A DNA stretch of 64,000 nucleotides from Nosocomiicoccus massiliensis (GCF_002871345.2 NZ_CP136964.1:1116001-1180000), one strand, 5' to 3'. Positions 39,053-48,259 are shown, counted from the stretch's first letter. Notes: generated from the sequence alone by a model not told the origin. Translations and numbers: made by a program.

Positions 39053-39121
39053 CGTTTTGTATGAATAATACTATCTCAATATAAAAACCGACCTGTATCA
39101 GTTGACTTAATCACTGTTAAG

Positions 39122-39165
39122 AAATAAAAAAGCAAGATTCTGTTTAAACAACACGAATCTTGCTT
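39122..39165 (-). terminator. Terminator downstream of yefM-yoeB
   Basis: The stem AAGCAAGATTC / GAATCTTGCTT (39130-39165) is followed on the minus strand by TTTTTTATTTC. It lies 100 bp after yoeB and insulates the pxp promoter. Confidence 0.85.
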
Positions 39166-39264
39166 TATATCTCTTTTCCGTTAATTATATCGTTCATTAT
39201 ATTTCCACTTTTCTAGCTCATATTTTTCATTTTATCACCGATGTGAACATAGTATACACTGCAT

Positions 39265-39534
39265 TTATTTATAATGATATTTACATGAAGCAATCATAAT
39301 TGATCCTTTATCAATCTTATATACAAGTCTATGTTCCTGTGTAATTCTCCTACTATACCAGCCACTTAAATTTCCTTTTAATTTTTCTGGTTTTCCGATA
39401 CCTTCAAGTACTCCATCTCTCTCAATACTTTTGATGAGTTGGTTAATTTTTTTCAAAGTTTTTCTATCTTGTATTTGCCACTCTTTATAGTCTTCAAAAG
39501 CATCAGTTGAAAATGTAATGAGTAGTTTAGTCAT
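39265..39534 (-). CDS. yoeB: YoeB-family mRNA interferase toxin
   Basis: About 89 residues of the Txe/YoeB type: DAFEDYKEWQIQDRKTLKKI, GIGKPEKLKGNLSGWYSRRI and a C-terminal HRLVYKI...CKYHY. The catalytic His of the tail HYK and the basic residues of family members are present. It cleaves mRNA at the ribosome unless bound by YefM. The ATG at 39534 overlaps the yefM end by 8 bp (coupled translation); a TTG one codon earlier is less likely. Confidence 0.9.
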   Translation of the reverse strand: MTKLLITFSTDAFEDYKEWQIQDRKTLKKINQLIKSIERDGVLEGIGKPEKLKGNLSGWYSRRITQEHRLVYKIDKGSIMIASCKYHYK

Positions 39535-39775
39535 CAATATTAACCTTAACTACTTCATCATTTTCTAATTGTGAAATTGAACGTTTTAAGTGCTCGTTAT
39601 TGTATGGATTTTTTTGTAAATAAAAAGTTTCCATAATAGAATTATAATCATCTTCAGACATCAAAACAGCATTATGTTCATTTGTTGTGATTGTTATCAC
39701 TTCGCTATTTTCATTTACCTGATTAATTAGTTGTCTGAAATTTTTTCTTGCATTTGAATATGTTTCTACACTCAT
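39527..39775 (-). CDS. yefM: YefM-family antitoxin
   Basis: 82 residues with the Phd/YefM N-terminal DNA-binding fold (YSNARKNFRQLINQVNENSE, TTNEHNAVLMSEDDYNSI) and an acidic, flexible C-terminus that would wrap YoeB. ATG 39775 is preferred, with GGAG nine bases upstream; the earlier ATG overlaps the ribosome site. It precedes and overlaps yoeB, and a TGTACA-type operator lies 22 bp upstream. Confidence 0.9.
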   Translation of the reverse strand: MSVETYSNARKNFRQLINQVNENSEVITITTNEHNAVLMSEDDYNSIMETFYLQKNPYNNEHLKRSISQLENDEVVKVNIDD

Positions 39776-39796
39776 TACTATCATCTCCTAATTGAA

Positions 39797-39816
39797 TTGT
39801 ACAATATATTGTACAA
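39797..39816. promoter_or_regulatory. Probable YefM/YoeB operator
   Basis: A perfect 20-bp palindrome TTGTACAATATATTGTACAA holding two TGTACA hexamers 12 bp apart. TGTACA is the known core recognised by E. coli YefM, so autorepression by the YefM-YoeB complex is likely. Confidence 0.8.
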
Positions 39817-39891
39817 CTATAAAAGCGATATATCTTTTTCAGAAGAGATGTTGATTGGGCAAAGGGCGTTAGTATTAAAAAAATTTATTTC

Positions 39892-40326
39892 TTAATATAA
39901 GAGAACCATTTCACCAATCGAGAAACCAGATAGAGCGTGGTATGCTAAATGATCACTTGGCACAGAAGATTCCTCCAGTTTAGCTATAACTATATCTTCA
40001 TTCTTTTCGTATTGTTGTACATCTTTAAAGAACATCTTACCCTCTTTATCATTTTTATCGATGACTGTTAGAGATAATAGATCTTCATCAAAGTTATACT
40101 CTGCATCGTGCTCTTCTCCCATATAAATCACTTTCATCTTTTTATTCGTATCAAATCGAAAATTTACACTACTGTTCGGAGGTTCTTTGTATTCAGATAA
40201 CTCGATTGTTGGAGAATGAGAAGTTACTGAATAAATATTGCCTTCTAACATATTTTTCGTTTGATTACATGCAACTAATAGTAACATAAGTCCCAATAAA
40301 CTTATCACGTATACAAACTTCTTCAT
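39892..40326 (-). CDS. Small lipoprotein, paralogue of the one at 48479
   Basis: 144 residues with a lipobox (LVAC, about Cys20) and a beta-rich domain: NFRFDTNKKMKVIYMGEEHD, AEYNFDEDLLSLTVIDKNDK, then EGKMFFKDVQ. The same pattern (FDFNKNNKVSIQYLGE, LSIDVLDKDKNEVSLLFTDF) is seen in the other lipoprotein, so they are paralogues. Nothing known matches. It is monocistronic and sits on the outer membrane face. Confidence 0.7.
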   Translation of the reverse strand: MKKFVYVISLLGLMLLLVACNQTKNMLEGNIYSVTSHSPTIELSEYKEPPNSSVNFRFDTNKKMKVIYMGEEHDAEYNFDEDLLSLTVIDKNDKEGKMFFKDVQQYEKNEDIVIAKLEESSVPSDHLAYHALSGFSIGEMVLLY

Positions 40327-40391
40327 TAGTTCATCTCCTTTATATATAATATTACAAATAATTATACATTATAATATTGTTTAATAGAAAC

Positions 40392-40426
40392 AAAAAACTG
40401 TATCCTCTATATTAAAAAGGATACAG
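40392..40426 (-). terminator. Terminator of the carboxypeptidase lipoprotein gene
   Basis: The stem CTGTATCC / GGATACAG is followed on the minus strand by TTTTTTG. Confidence 0.85.
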
Positions 40427-40446
40427 CTTATTAATCTTATTAAAAT

Positions 40447-41211
40447 TTACTTTGCTTGACTCACTGGTGTTAACGATATATTGTTATTTTCTAGATATTC
40501 TTCGTATGTTAACCCGCTATCGTATAATTCTTGTGCGAGTTCTTTACCAAAGTAACGTATATGCCACGGTTCATACATATACCCCGTAATATCTTCTTTA
40601 CCTTTTAAATAACGAACGACAAATCCATATTTATGTGCGTTGTTTTTTACAAACTCACCTTCTGGTGTTGCTTCAAAGCTTTCTGATAAACCAAACCACG
40701 CACTTTCACTACTGACGTCCATCACAAGTCCTGTTTGGTGTTCACTTGTCCCTGGCTTTGCACTAAATCGATCGGCTTCTTCTTGTCCATGTTGATATAC
40801 ATAGTTATTGTAAAGCGTTTCTTGCATTGCATATGATCGATATCCAGACACTGCATAAAGTTGTAGACCTTCTTCATTTGCAGCTTCAAATAGTTCTTTT
40901 AGTGCCTCATATGCTTCACTTCTTAAATATGTCTCTTGCGTGCTCAGTAAGTCAACGAGTACTAAGTCAGACGGTTCATATGTTTCAGATAATGCATACG
41001 CTGGGTTTACGAGTTGTTCGATCGTACCTTCTGTAAACACATTTTCTTCCGTTACAAGTGGTGTCTCTTCGACAACTTCTTCTTCTACCTGCTCATTTGT
41101 TTCAGCAGGCGTTGAAGTTACTTTGTGATCGTCTTTATTAATAATGCCGTTGTTTCCAGTACATCCGACTAAAAATATCGTAAGCACTGAAAGTCCAATC
41201 ATTTTTTTCAT
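40447..41211 (-). CDS. D-alanyl-D-alanine carboxypeptidase, VanY-type lipoprotein
   Basis: 254 residues: lipobox (LVGC), acidic linker, then a VanY/peptidase M15 domain. Zinc and catalytic residues are visible in YAVSGYRSYAMQ, SEHQTGLVMDVS (His and Asp) and EPWHIRYFG (Glu and His). Such enzymes trim the terminal D-Ala from peptidoglycan stems. ATG 41211 is favoured by GGAG nine bases ahead; an earlier ATG has none. No vancomycin-resistance genes are nearby, so a housekeeping wall function is likely. Confidence 0.9.
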   Translation of the reverse strand: MKKMIGLSVLTIFLVGCTGNNGIINKDDHKVTSTPAETNEQVEEEVVEETPLVTEENVFTEGTIEQLVNPAYALSETYEPSDLVLVDLLSTQETYLRSEAYEALKELFEAANEEGLQLYAVSGYRSYAMQETLYNNYVYQHGQEEADRFSAKPGTSEHQTGLVMDVSSESAWFGLSESFEATPEGEFVKNNAHKYGFVVRYLKGKEDITGYMYEPWHIRYFGKELAQELYDSGLTYEEYLENNNISLTPVSQAK

Positions 41212-41244
41212 AAAAATACGCTCCATTTAAACTTTCAAATCGTT

Positions 41245-42000
41245 CTATAAAATACCGTCTGGCTCTTCTGGTAAAATCTGTCCACCATCGACGACGATAC
41301 TTTGTCCTGTAATATAACCCGCTTCGTCAGATGCAAAGAATGCAACTGCTGCACCAATATCCTCGGGCTTTCCTAATTCATGCATCGGAATGATAGATTT
41401 TGTACCTTCTAAATATTCCTCACCTTGTGCTTTTAACCCTTCTGTTAATACGTTACCTGGTTGCACACTGTTTACTGTTACACCGTACTTTGCATACTCT
41501 AACGCTGCACTTCTCATAAATCCAAGTTGTGCTGCTTTTGACGCACCGTAATGTGCCCACCCTGGATATCCAGTGATTGGTCCTGTTACTGAAGATGTAA
41601 AGATAACACGGCCGTAATTCGCCTTTTTCATATGCTTTAACACAGCTTTACTTACAAAGACAGATGATTTTAAGTTAACGTCAAGTACTTTGTCGTAATC
41701 TGCTTCAGACATGTCTTCAATGAATTTTTGAGGGAATATCCCTGTATTTGAAGCGAGGATGTCGATTTTTCCGTGAGATTCAACAATACTATCGACAGTT
41801 TTTTCGATACCATCGAGATCTGTCACATCAAGATCGTAAAATTCTCCGTTTAATTCTTTTGCGACTTTTTCACCGTTTTCTTTGTCTAAATCTGCAATAA
41901 TAACGAATGCTCCAGCTTTTTGAAGCATCGTCGAAATCCCTTTACCAATTCCGTTTGCGCCACCTGTAACAAGTGCAATTTTTTTCGTTAAATCAAACAT
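41245..42000 (-). CDS. Short-chain dehydrogenase/reductase
   Basis: 251 residues of the classical SDR family: cofactor motif TGGANGIGKGIS, catalytic Ser in IFTSSVTG, and YGASKAAQLG holding Tyr-x3-Lys. The D after beta-2 (IIADLDKEN) suggests NAD(H) rather than NADP(H). FabG-like or sugar/secondary alcohol dehydrogenases have this form; the substrate is unknown. ATG 42000 has AGGAGG six bases ahead. It follows a nicotinamidase-like gene by 34 bp and is probably cotranscribed. Confidence 0.88.
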   Translation of the reverse strand: MFDLTKKIALVTGGANGIGKGISTMLQKAGAFVIIADLDKENGEKVAKELNGEFYDLDVTDLDGIEKTVDSIVESHGKIDILASNTGIFPQKFIEDMSEADYDKVLDVNLKSSVFVSKAVLKHMKKANYGRVIFTSSVTGPITGYPGWAHYGASKAAQLGFMRSAALEYAKYGVTVNSVQPGNVLTEGLKAQGEEYLEGTKSIIPMHELGKPEDIGAAVAFFASDEAGYITGQSIVVDGGQILPEEPDGIL

Positions 42001-42034
42001 ATTATTCCTCCTATTCAATATTATGTATGTGATC

Positions 42035-42577
42035 TTATTCTACAATTTCTGAATGGAAGCAACGTTTCATATGTTCTAGACTCGACTCTTGTTGATCCGT
42101 AAACGTCGCAACTCCACGTTTATGGATGACTGTTTTAAAGCCATTCGCATCTGCGCCTGACGCTGTTAAAAATACACAAATATCCGTTGCAACACCACAA
42201 ATGTGTACCGTATCAACGTCACGCTCACGTAACACTTCATCTAAACCAGTGTTAAAAAATGCATTATAGTTTTCTTTCATTGAATAAATAATGTGATCAT
42301 TATCTTTGTTTTCATCGTACCATTCTTTAAGTGGTCCATATAACTCTTGTCCTTTTGTTCCTGTTACGTTATGCACTGGCCAAGAATCAAAGTGCGCATC
42401 ATCCGGCGCATGGTCATCCATAGAAATCACTACATACTTACCGTCTTTTAAAAATTCGTCCGCTAAATCTCGTATATAAGGCGTAATGGCAGGTCCAGCT
42501 TCTCCAACGTTTAATGGCCCGTCTAAATCTACAAAGTCGTTACTCATATCAACAATCAATAAAGCTTCTTTACTCAC
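42035..42577 (-). CDS. Isochorismatase/nicotinamidase family cysteine hydrolase
   Basis: 180 residues with the catalytic triad Asp10 (LLIVDMSNDF), Lys101 (YSMKENY) and Cys134 (CGVATDIC), and a metal-site-like DDHAPDD. The pattern is that of PncA, which turns nicotinamide into nicotinate in NAD salvage; other members use related amides. The nearby aspartate dehydrogenase (48986) is also NAD-related but not linked. Cotranscribed with the SDR gene. Confidence 0.88.
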   Translation of the reverse strand: MSKEALLIVDMSNDFVDLDGPLNVGEAGPAITPYIRDLADEFLKDGKYVVISMDDHAPDDAHFDSWPVHNVTGTKGQELYGPLKEWYDENKDNDHIIYSMKENYNAFFNTGLDEVLRERDVDTVHICGVATDICVFLTASGADANGFKTVIHKRGVATFTDQQESSLEHMKRCFHSEIVE

Positions 42578-42698
42578 TTATACCACCTCAATAAACATGT
42601 TTAACATTATTATACTAATCTTTCATAGAAATTCCTTTAAGTTTATTAAACTTCTTAAAATTTCATATATAATATGAAGTAAGAGGTGTTTAATTGTT

Positions 42699-43559
42699 AT
42701 GAAGAAAATTCTTTATATGTTACTACTATCTTTCCTTATTTTATCTGCATGTACATCAAAAGAAGACACTCAAGAACATACAGAAAAAGTACCCGAACAA
42801 ACTGATGACAACACTGAAACAATTGTTGAAGAGGAAACTGAACCTGAAGAAGACGAAAATGATCATGATGAGAGTGAAGAAGACACTGAAACTGAAATTG
42901 TAGAAGAAGATGAAGAAATAGCGAGAGAGTATTATATAGATCACGAAACGTATAGAGTCCTTCCAATCGAAGAAGGTACTAACACACAAGTTGCGTTACT
43001 CACGTTTGATGATGCACCCGCAGATTATGCGCTAGACATCGCATATATATTAAAAGAGTACGACGCACCTGCAATCTTTTTTGTAAACGGAATGTTTTTA
43101 AACTCGGAGCGCGGTAAAAATGTGTTAAAAGAAATTTATAATTTAGGTTTTGAAATTGGAAACCACACACAAAATCACCCAGACTTATCAAAATTATCTT
43201 ATGAAGCAGTAAACGAAGAAATTATATCAACAAATAATCTCATCGAAGAAATTACCGGAGAAAAACCGAGATTCTTCCGCGCTCCTTTTGGTATTAATAC
43301 AGAAGCTTCTGAACAAATTTTAAAAAATGAAGGTATGCAGTCCATGAACTGGACGTATGGATACGATGCAACTCCTGGATACCTCGACAAAGACATTCTC
43401 GAATATAAGATGGTACATTCAGAATACCTCGATCACGGAGCAAACTTACTTATGCACGACCGTCAATGGACGAGAGACGCACTCCCAAAAATACTTGAAG
43501 GCCTGAGATATAAAGGCTATGAGTTTGTAAATCCAAAAAAATTAGAAGTTAGACCGTAA
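42699..43559 (+). CDS. Polysaccharide deacetylase lipoprotein
   Basis: 286 residues: lipobox (LSAC, Cys18), a highly acidic linker (about 20-75) and a NodB domain. The NodB motifs are TFDDAP (metal Asp), GNHTQNH (metal His pair), RFFRAPFG, and LLMHD. Members remove acetyl groups from peptidoglycan GlcNAc or other cell-surface glycans at the outer face of the membrane. The usual TFDDG is TFDDA here. It ends in a strong terminator. Confidence 0.9.
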   Translation: MKKILYMLLLSFLILSACTSKEDTQEHTEKVPEQTDDNTETIVEEETEPEEDENDHDESEEDTETEIVEEDEEIAREYYIDHETYRVLPIEEGTNTQVALLTFDDAPADYALDIAYILKEYDAPAIFFVNGMFLNSERGKNVLKEIYNLGFEIGNHTQNHPDLSKLSYEAVNEEIISTNNLIEEITGEKPRFFRAPFGINTEASEQILKNEGMQSMNWTYGYDATPGYLDKDILEYKMVHSEYLDHGANLLMHDRQWTRDALPKILEGLRYKGYEFVNPKKLEVRP

Positions 43560-43570
43560 AAGTGATAAAA

Positions 43571-43608
43571 AATCGTATGCGAACGGAGAGAGTCGCATAC
43601 GATTTTTT
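43571..43608 (+). terminator. Terminator of the deacetylase gene
   Basis: A perfect 12-bp stem AATCGTATGCGA / TCGCATACGATT is followed by TTTTTG. Confidence 0.9.
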
Positions 43609-43654
43609 GTTTTACTGGGGCTAATTACTGGATGACTGGATTGGAATTTTGCTG

Positions 43655-43692
43655 CGAAAACGATTCATGTGGGAATTACCTTCACATGAATC
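43655..43692 (-). terminator. Terminator overlapping the end of the small membrane-protein gene
   Basis: The 10-bp stem GATTCATGTG / CACATGAATC (43662-43692) includes the stop codon region of the 59-residue gene and is followed on the minus strand by GTTTTCG. Confidence 0.65.
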
Positions 43693-43861
43693 GATCGATT
43701 TTTTTATCTTTTATAAATATAAATGAGAACAAAACCGCAGGGAAAATTAATAACCAATAAGGTATGATTGTCCCCCTACGAAAATTCCACATAAATATTA
43801 AAAACACAATAAATACCATCCACATTACATTAATTAAAATCGTCTTTTGACTATTTGTCAC
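43682..43861 (-). CDS. Small two-helix membrane protein
   Basis: 59 residues from a GTG start with AGGAGG eight bases ahead; a longer frame upstream lacks a ribosome site. Two hydrophobic helices (INVMWMVFIVFLIFMW and LLIFPAVLFSFIFI) are joined by a short charged loop (NFRRGTIIPY). No family is recognised. It is divergent from a secreted-protein pseudogene, with a 90-bp gap between them. Confidence 0.6.
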   Translation of the reverse strand: MTNSQKTILINVMWMVFIVFLIFMWNFRRGTIIPYWLLIFPAVLFSFIFIKDKKIDRFM

Positions 43862-43954
43862 ATTAATGACCTCCTTTAAGAAAACGCTTGTAATATTTTT
43901 AAATTTAAAATAAAATTTATAAAAAATCAATTACTTTTAATCTAGGAGGTATTT

Positions 43955-44498
43955 ATGAAAAAGGTAATTTTTTCGATTTTATTGTTCATCTCTATTGGTT
44001 TTTTAAATGAGTTAGAAGCACAGGCACTTACGACTACAGATGAACTAAGTCACCCATCAACTTTTGAGTTAATGATTAACGATAATGAGGTATTAGTTTT
44101 TACTAATGAGAATGATATGCAATTATATTTAGAAAGTATTAGAAACAATAACGAATTAAACACAATCGCTGCAGATAAACTAGTTTCAACACAAAAAGTT
44201 TATGGAGTTTTCGGTGGATATGCGACGAAGTATTGGTCTAAGTCTTCAGGTTACAGTATTGCTCAAGGTGAATCTTACAAATTTTCCTGATCTCTATTCC
44301 GGTATCAAACTGTCATTTACTTATAAGAATACAGTAACCACAAACATACCTGCTAATTCAGCAAGATATAGTCAGCTAGGTATATATGCAGATGTTACAA
44401 TTAAAAAATATAAACGTTTTTATCCCAACATGCACGCCCCAACTTATTTTTATAGAAAAACAATTAATCATTCATATTTGAAAGTTATTTATAAATAA
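43955..44498 (+). pseudogene. Secreted protein of unknown function, frameshifted
   Basis: A signal peptide (KVIFSILLFISIGFLNELEA) with AGGAGG ahead opens the frame, which runs to a stop at 44290. The +1 frame then continues the same protein, SGIKLSFTYKNTVTTNIPAN, to 44498. Joined, they give a product of about 180 residues with KVYGVFGGYATKYWSKSSGY, and SRLGIY-like QLGIYADVTIKKYKR. I believe similar secreted staphylococcal proteins exist, but I cannot name the family. Either a real one-base shift near 44270-44290 or a sequencing error explains it. Confidence 0.65.
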
Positions 44499-44624
44499 TA
44501 GTAGAATATTTATTTGCTCATTAGATAAAAATATGTACATGAAATCTACAATTTACATGTTACGTGGATTTTCAACTTCTAAAAAGTTACGTTAAAATAC
44601 CTACGCACACCAATCTACAACATC

Positions 44625-44666
44625 AAAACCTCTTCCCCACTCATCTGAACGGGAAAGAGGTTTTTT
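44625..44666. terminator. Bidirectional terminator
   Basis: A near-perfect stem AAAACCTCTTCCCC / GGGAAAGAGGTTTT, flanked by TTTTTT on the plus and TTTT on the minus strand. It ends the secreted-protein gene and the M42-SRPBCC operon. Confidence 0.8.
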
Positions 44667-44671
44667 ATCTA

Positions 44672-45118
44672 TCAATCTTTATACAAATTTTTTATGCGTA
44701 AGAGAAACGTCTCAATCGTCTGGTCGTGTTGAGATTTTGATAACATCTTCAATATAATATTTCCTAGGAAATATTTACCGCGCATCTCTCCACTGTAGAT
44801 GAGTTCAGTCTCTCTTTGTTGTTTTTTTATCAACTTATATTGTGCACTCTTTTGAAAGAAGTTGCTAATCGTATAAGAGAATCGTAGTAACTTATAGTCT
44901 GCTTCGTCCTCATAACTATCGAGCGTCACAACATACTGTATCGTTTTGCCGTGTTCTTCGTGCGTCACTTTGTACGTGCTACCGACCTTGTCAGGAGTCT
45001 TACGAATCACTTCGATCCGCTTCAACTCAGGCTTCACTTTATTGAAGTGTTCAACATTAAATAGATGAAACACCTCATCAATCGGCGCGGATATGGTGAC
45101 CGTTTTATGCCACTTCAT
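44672..45118 (-). CDS. SRPBCC-family protein
   Basis: 148 residues of the START/polyketide-cyclase-like fold: HKTVTISAPIDEVFHLFNVE opening, GSTYKVTHEEHGKTIQYVVT strand pair and a C-terminal helix. Such proteins bind hydrophobic ligands in a deep cavity; the function here is unknown. It follows the M42 peptidase with two bases between, so the two are cotranscribed. Confidence 0.8.
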   Translation of the reverse strand: MKWHKTVTISAPIDEVFHLFNVEHFNKVKPELKRIEVIRKTPDKVGSTYKVTHEEHGKTIQYVVTLDSYEDEADYKLLRFSYTISNFFQKSAQYKLIKKQQRETELIYSGEMRGKYFLGNIILKMLSKSQHDQTIETFLLRIKNLYKD

Positions 45119-45120
45119 CG

Positions 45121-46152
45121 TTAGTTTTCTACGTATTTCACGAGTAATTTATACGTGTTTAGTAACGCGTCGACGTGCGTACGTTCCATGCCGTGACTGT
45201 TTGCAACACCTGGTCCAATTAACGCGGCCTTAATATTTGCGCCACCACTCAGTGCTGCACTCGCATCACTGCCGTACATTGGGTAAATATCTACAGCGTA
45301 GTCGAGTTCCTCTTCTTTTGCGTATTCTATTAAACTCGAAACCATTTCGTAATCATACGGACCTGATGAGTCTTTTGCACAAATACTGACGTCGTATTCG
45401 GTACATTCGAGGTCTTCTCCAATACAGCCCATATCTACCGCAAGTAACTCTGTAATTTCTTCAGGTAAATACGACGCGCCGTGACCGACTTCTTCGTACG
45501 CTGTGAATATAAACTGTAAGTTTGTTTTCGGTTTAACGTCTTCTGCTTTAATTGCTTTAATGAGACTTACTAATAACGCTACAGATGCTTTATCATCTAA
45601 AAATCTCGACTTAACAAAACCAGATGATGTCACTACAGTTTTCGGATCATACGCGACGATATCACCGTTTTGAATACCAAGTTTACGTTCAACATCTTCT
45701 TTTGACGCGACACGTTCGTCCATCTTTACGACTAAGTTATCGATTTCTCTGTCTTTTTTCGATGCGTCTTTAAATACGTGAATCGATGGTGACGTCGATA
45801 GTATCGTACCCGTATATACATGACCGCTTCTCGTAATAATGTCACAGTATTCTCCGTCTAATGTTGGTGTCAGAGGACCTCCAAGTTTTGTTAAATTTAA
45901 CGTACCGTCACTATTAATAGAGCGTACCATCAAACCAAGTGTGTCCACGTGTCCAGATAATGCACGCGTCACTGACGTATCTTCTCCCTCGATATACGCA
46001 ATTAAATTCCCTTTATGTGTCGTCGAAGTTTTTACACCGAGTTTTTCTATTTCAGTTCTTAAGAAATCTATCGCTTGTTTCGTATATCCTGTTGGACTAT
46101 TGATATTAAGTAAGTCTTCTAAAAACTGTAAAGTATCTGTTTGATTAAACAT
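45121..46152 (-). CDS. M42-family metallopeptidase
   Basis: 343 residues of the M42 (glutamyl aminopeptidase/endoglucanase-annotated) family. Metal ligands lie in ALSGHVDTLGLMV, FLDDKASVAL, FTAYEEVGHGAS (catalytic Glu pair), LAVDMG and SNSHGMERTH-like NSHGMERTH. These cytosolic enzymes form tetrahedral assemblies that remove N-terminal residues from peptides. I set the start at ATG 46152, with GGGGG seven bases ahead; upstream codons lack a ribosome site. Confidence 0.92.
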   Translation of the reverse strand: MFNQTDTLQFLEDLLNINSPTGYTKQAIDFLRTEIEKLGVKTSTTHKGNLIAYIEGEDTSVTRALSGHVDTLGLMVRSINSDGTLNLTKLGGPLTPTLDGEYCDIITRSGHVYTGTILSTSPSIHVFKDASKKDREIDNLVVKMDERVASKEDVERKLGIQNGDIVAYDPKTVVTSSGFVKSRFLDDKASVALLVSLIKAIKAEDVKPKTNLQFIFTAYEEVGHGASYLPEEITELLAVDMGCIGEDLECTEYDVSICAKDSSGPYDYEMVSSLIEYAKEEELDYAVDIYPMYGSDASAALSGGANIKAALIGPGVANSHGMERTHVDALLNTYKLLVKYVEN

Positions 46153-46349
46153 AATGTAACCCCCGTTATTTTGAATTTTCGTCAATTTATTTTTACACAA
46201 TTTCATTATATCAAATAATAAAAATGGTATAATTAGTAATGATAACGATTTATTTTTGTCTTTTTCGTGTAACAATTGACATGATACAGTAACATTCTAT
46301 ATTATAAAATTATTATATTGAATCATATTATAGAGAGGCACAGATACTC

Positions 46350-48245
46350 ATGCCGGATAAATTTCATTTTTCAGTAAAACCGAAACGCTATTTAACAGGA
46401 CTCGATGGCCTACGTGCAATCGCTGTTATTGCGATTATTATATATCATTTAAATCCACTATGGCTTCCTGGTGGATTTTTAGGTGTAGATACGTTCTTTG
46501 TAATTTCAGGATATTTAATTACAAGTTTACTCATTCATGAGTACCAATCAAAAGGATCTATCGATTTAATCGCCTTTTGGATTCGCCGTATTAAACGACT
46601 AATCCCGGCTGTGTTCTTTTTAATCGGGGTCGTCATCCTTTATACGTTAATATTTGAACCTCAAATGATTAAAACAATTAAACATGATTCACTCGCTGCT
46701 CTATTTTACGTGTCGAACTGGTGGTACATATTTGAAGATGTGAGTTACTTCGAAGCAAGTGAACCAAAACCTTTAATGCACTTATGGAGTTTAGCAATTG
46801 AGGAACAATTTTATATTATTTGGCCTGTGATTTTCGTCTTATTACTTAAATTCGGGCGTTCAAATAAAACGATGCCGATAGCCGTTTTACTAATGACTTT
46901 TGTGTCTCTCTTTTTAATGACTTTATTCATGGTGCCAGATATGGACAACTCACGCGTGTATTTCGGAACAGATACACGTGCACATACGATTTTACTCGGT
47001 GTATTACTTGCATTCATTTGGCCACCATTTAACTTAAAAACAGAAACACCTAAAAGATATCAGCAAGTCATTGATACTATTGGTATTACGTCACTCATCA
47101 TACTGATTTTATTTATGATTTTTACAAAAGATTACTCAAACTGGTTATATGCAGGCGGACTATTCTTTGTTACTCTATTAACACTTCCAGCAATTGCTGC
47201 GAGTGTACATCCGGTGTCAAAGCTCGGCCACGCGTTATCAAATCCGGTGATGCTTTGGATCGGGACACGCTCATATAGTCTTTACTTATGGCATTACCCG
47301 ATTATCGTATTTATGAACATGCATTACGTAGCAGGACAAATCCCACTTCACATTATCCTACTACAAGTGATACTGACTTGTATTGCTGCTGAGCTTTCAT
47401 TTAGATTTGTTGAAACACCGATTCGTAAACAAGGGTTTAACTTCTTTAAGCCCGCATATAACACGAGTCGCGCACTCATTGTGAAATCCACAGTAAGTGT
47501 CATTTTAGTCGCAGGTTTACTCGTCACATTGCTAGGAGTTTTTGATCACCTCCATAAAGATGTGAACAAACAATCATCATTCAACACTGAAGATGGTACG
47601 ATGCAGTTTTCTAGTACACCAAAAAGCGTTGCATGGAACATAAAGAAAAATCATAAGCAATTTACCGATGAAAAAGCGAGAATCGCTCAAGAAGAAGCTG
47701 ACAAAGAAGAACAAGCCGAACTTGAAAAAGAAAAACAAGACTTTGCGAGTGAATATTTATCACATGCATCGCCACTATTTATCGGAGACTCAATCATGGT
47801 AAATATCGGTAGTAACATACAATACCGTATACCAAACGCCGTCATCAACGGTGAAGTCGGACGTCAAATGTACCAAGCAATTGAAATTTCAAGAACGAAA
47901 TACCCACACTTTAATAGCGAAAACGAAAACATCGTACTCGAACTTGGAACAAACGGAGACTTTTCATTAGAACAACTTGAAGACTTCATTCAAACATTTA
48001 ACCGTGCAAACATTTACCTCGTGACAATACGTGTCCCAAGAGACTGGGAAGGCAATGTTAACAAAAAAATACACACTGCAGGAGAAGAATTTGAAAACGT
48101 CACAGTCATCGACTGGTACAAAGCATCAGAAGGACATGTCGAATACTTTGAACCAGACGGTATTCACTTAAACGCAGACGGTGTAGAAGCAATGGTCGAC
48201 CTAATCATTGATCATATCTTAGAACAAGAGCAGAACAAAAAATAA
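46350..48245 (+). CDS. oatA: Peptidoglycan O-acetyltransferase, OatA-like (acyltransferase-3 plus SGNH)
   Basis: 631 residues. The first 400 form an acyltransferase-3 membrane domain of about eleven helices (LDGLRAIAVIAIIIYHL, FFVISGYLITSLL, IRRIKRLIPAVFFL, SLAIEEQFYIIWP). A Lys/Glu-rich linker then leads to an extracellular SGNH domain with PLFIGDSIMVN, LELGTNGDF and the Asp-His pair DGIHLNADG. It acetylates MurNAc C6-OH, making the wall resistant to lysozyme. S. aureus OatA is a little shorter (about 603 residues). GAGAGG lies eleven bases ahead of the ATG. Confidence 0.9.
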   Translation: MPDKFHFSVKPKRYLTGLDGLRAIAVIAIIIYHLNPLWLPGGFLGVDTFFVISGYLITSLLIHEYQSKGSIDLIAFWIRRIKRLIPAVFFLIGVVILYTLIFEPQMIKTIKHDSLAALFYVSNWWYIFEDVSYFEASEPKPLMHLWSLAIEEQFYIIWPVIFVLLLKFGRSNKTMPIAVLLMTFVSLFLMTLFMVPDMDNSRVYFGTDTRAHTILLGVLLAFIWPPFNLKTETPKRYQQVIDTIGITSLIILILFMIFTKDYSNWLYAGGLFFVTLLTLPAIAASVHPVSKLGHALSNPVMLWIGTRSYSLYLWHYPIIVFMNMHYVAGQIPLHIILLQVILTCIAAELSFRFVETPIRKQGFNFFKPAYNTSRALIVKSTVSVILVAGLLVTLLGVFDHLHKDVNKQSSFNTEDGTMQFSSTPKSVAWNIKKNHKQFTDEKARIAQEEADKEEQAELEKEKQDFASEYLSHASPLFIGDSIMVNIGSNIQYRIPNAVINGEVGRQMYQAIEISRTKYPHFNSENENIVLELGTNGDFSLEQLEDFIQTFNRANIYLVTIRVPRDWEGNVNKKIHTAGEEFENVTVIDWYKASEGHVEYFEPDGIHLNADGVEAMVDLIIDHILEQEQNKK

Positions 48246-48259
48246 CAGGTACATCACAA

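Noticed and set aside
40447..41211. Vancomycin-resistance gene (vanY)
   Set aside because: The domain matches, but there is no vanA/B/H/X or VanRS gene nearby; a wall-housekeeping carboxypeptidase is more likely.
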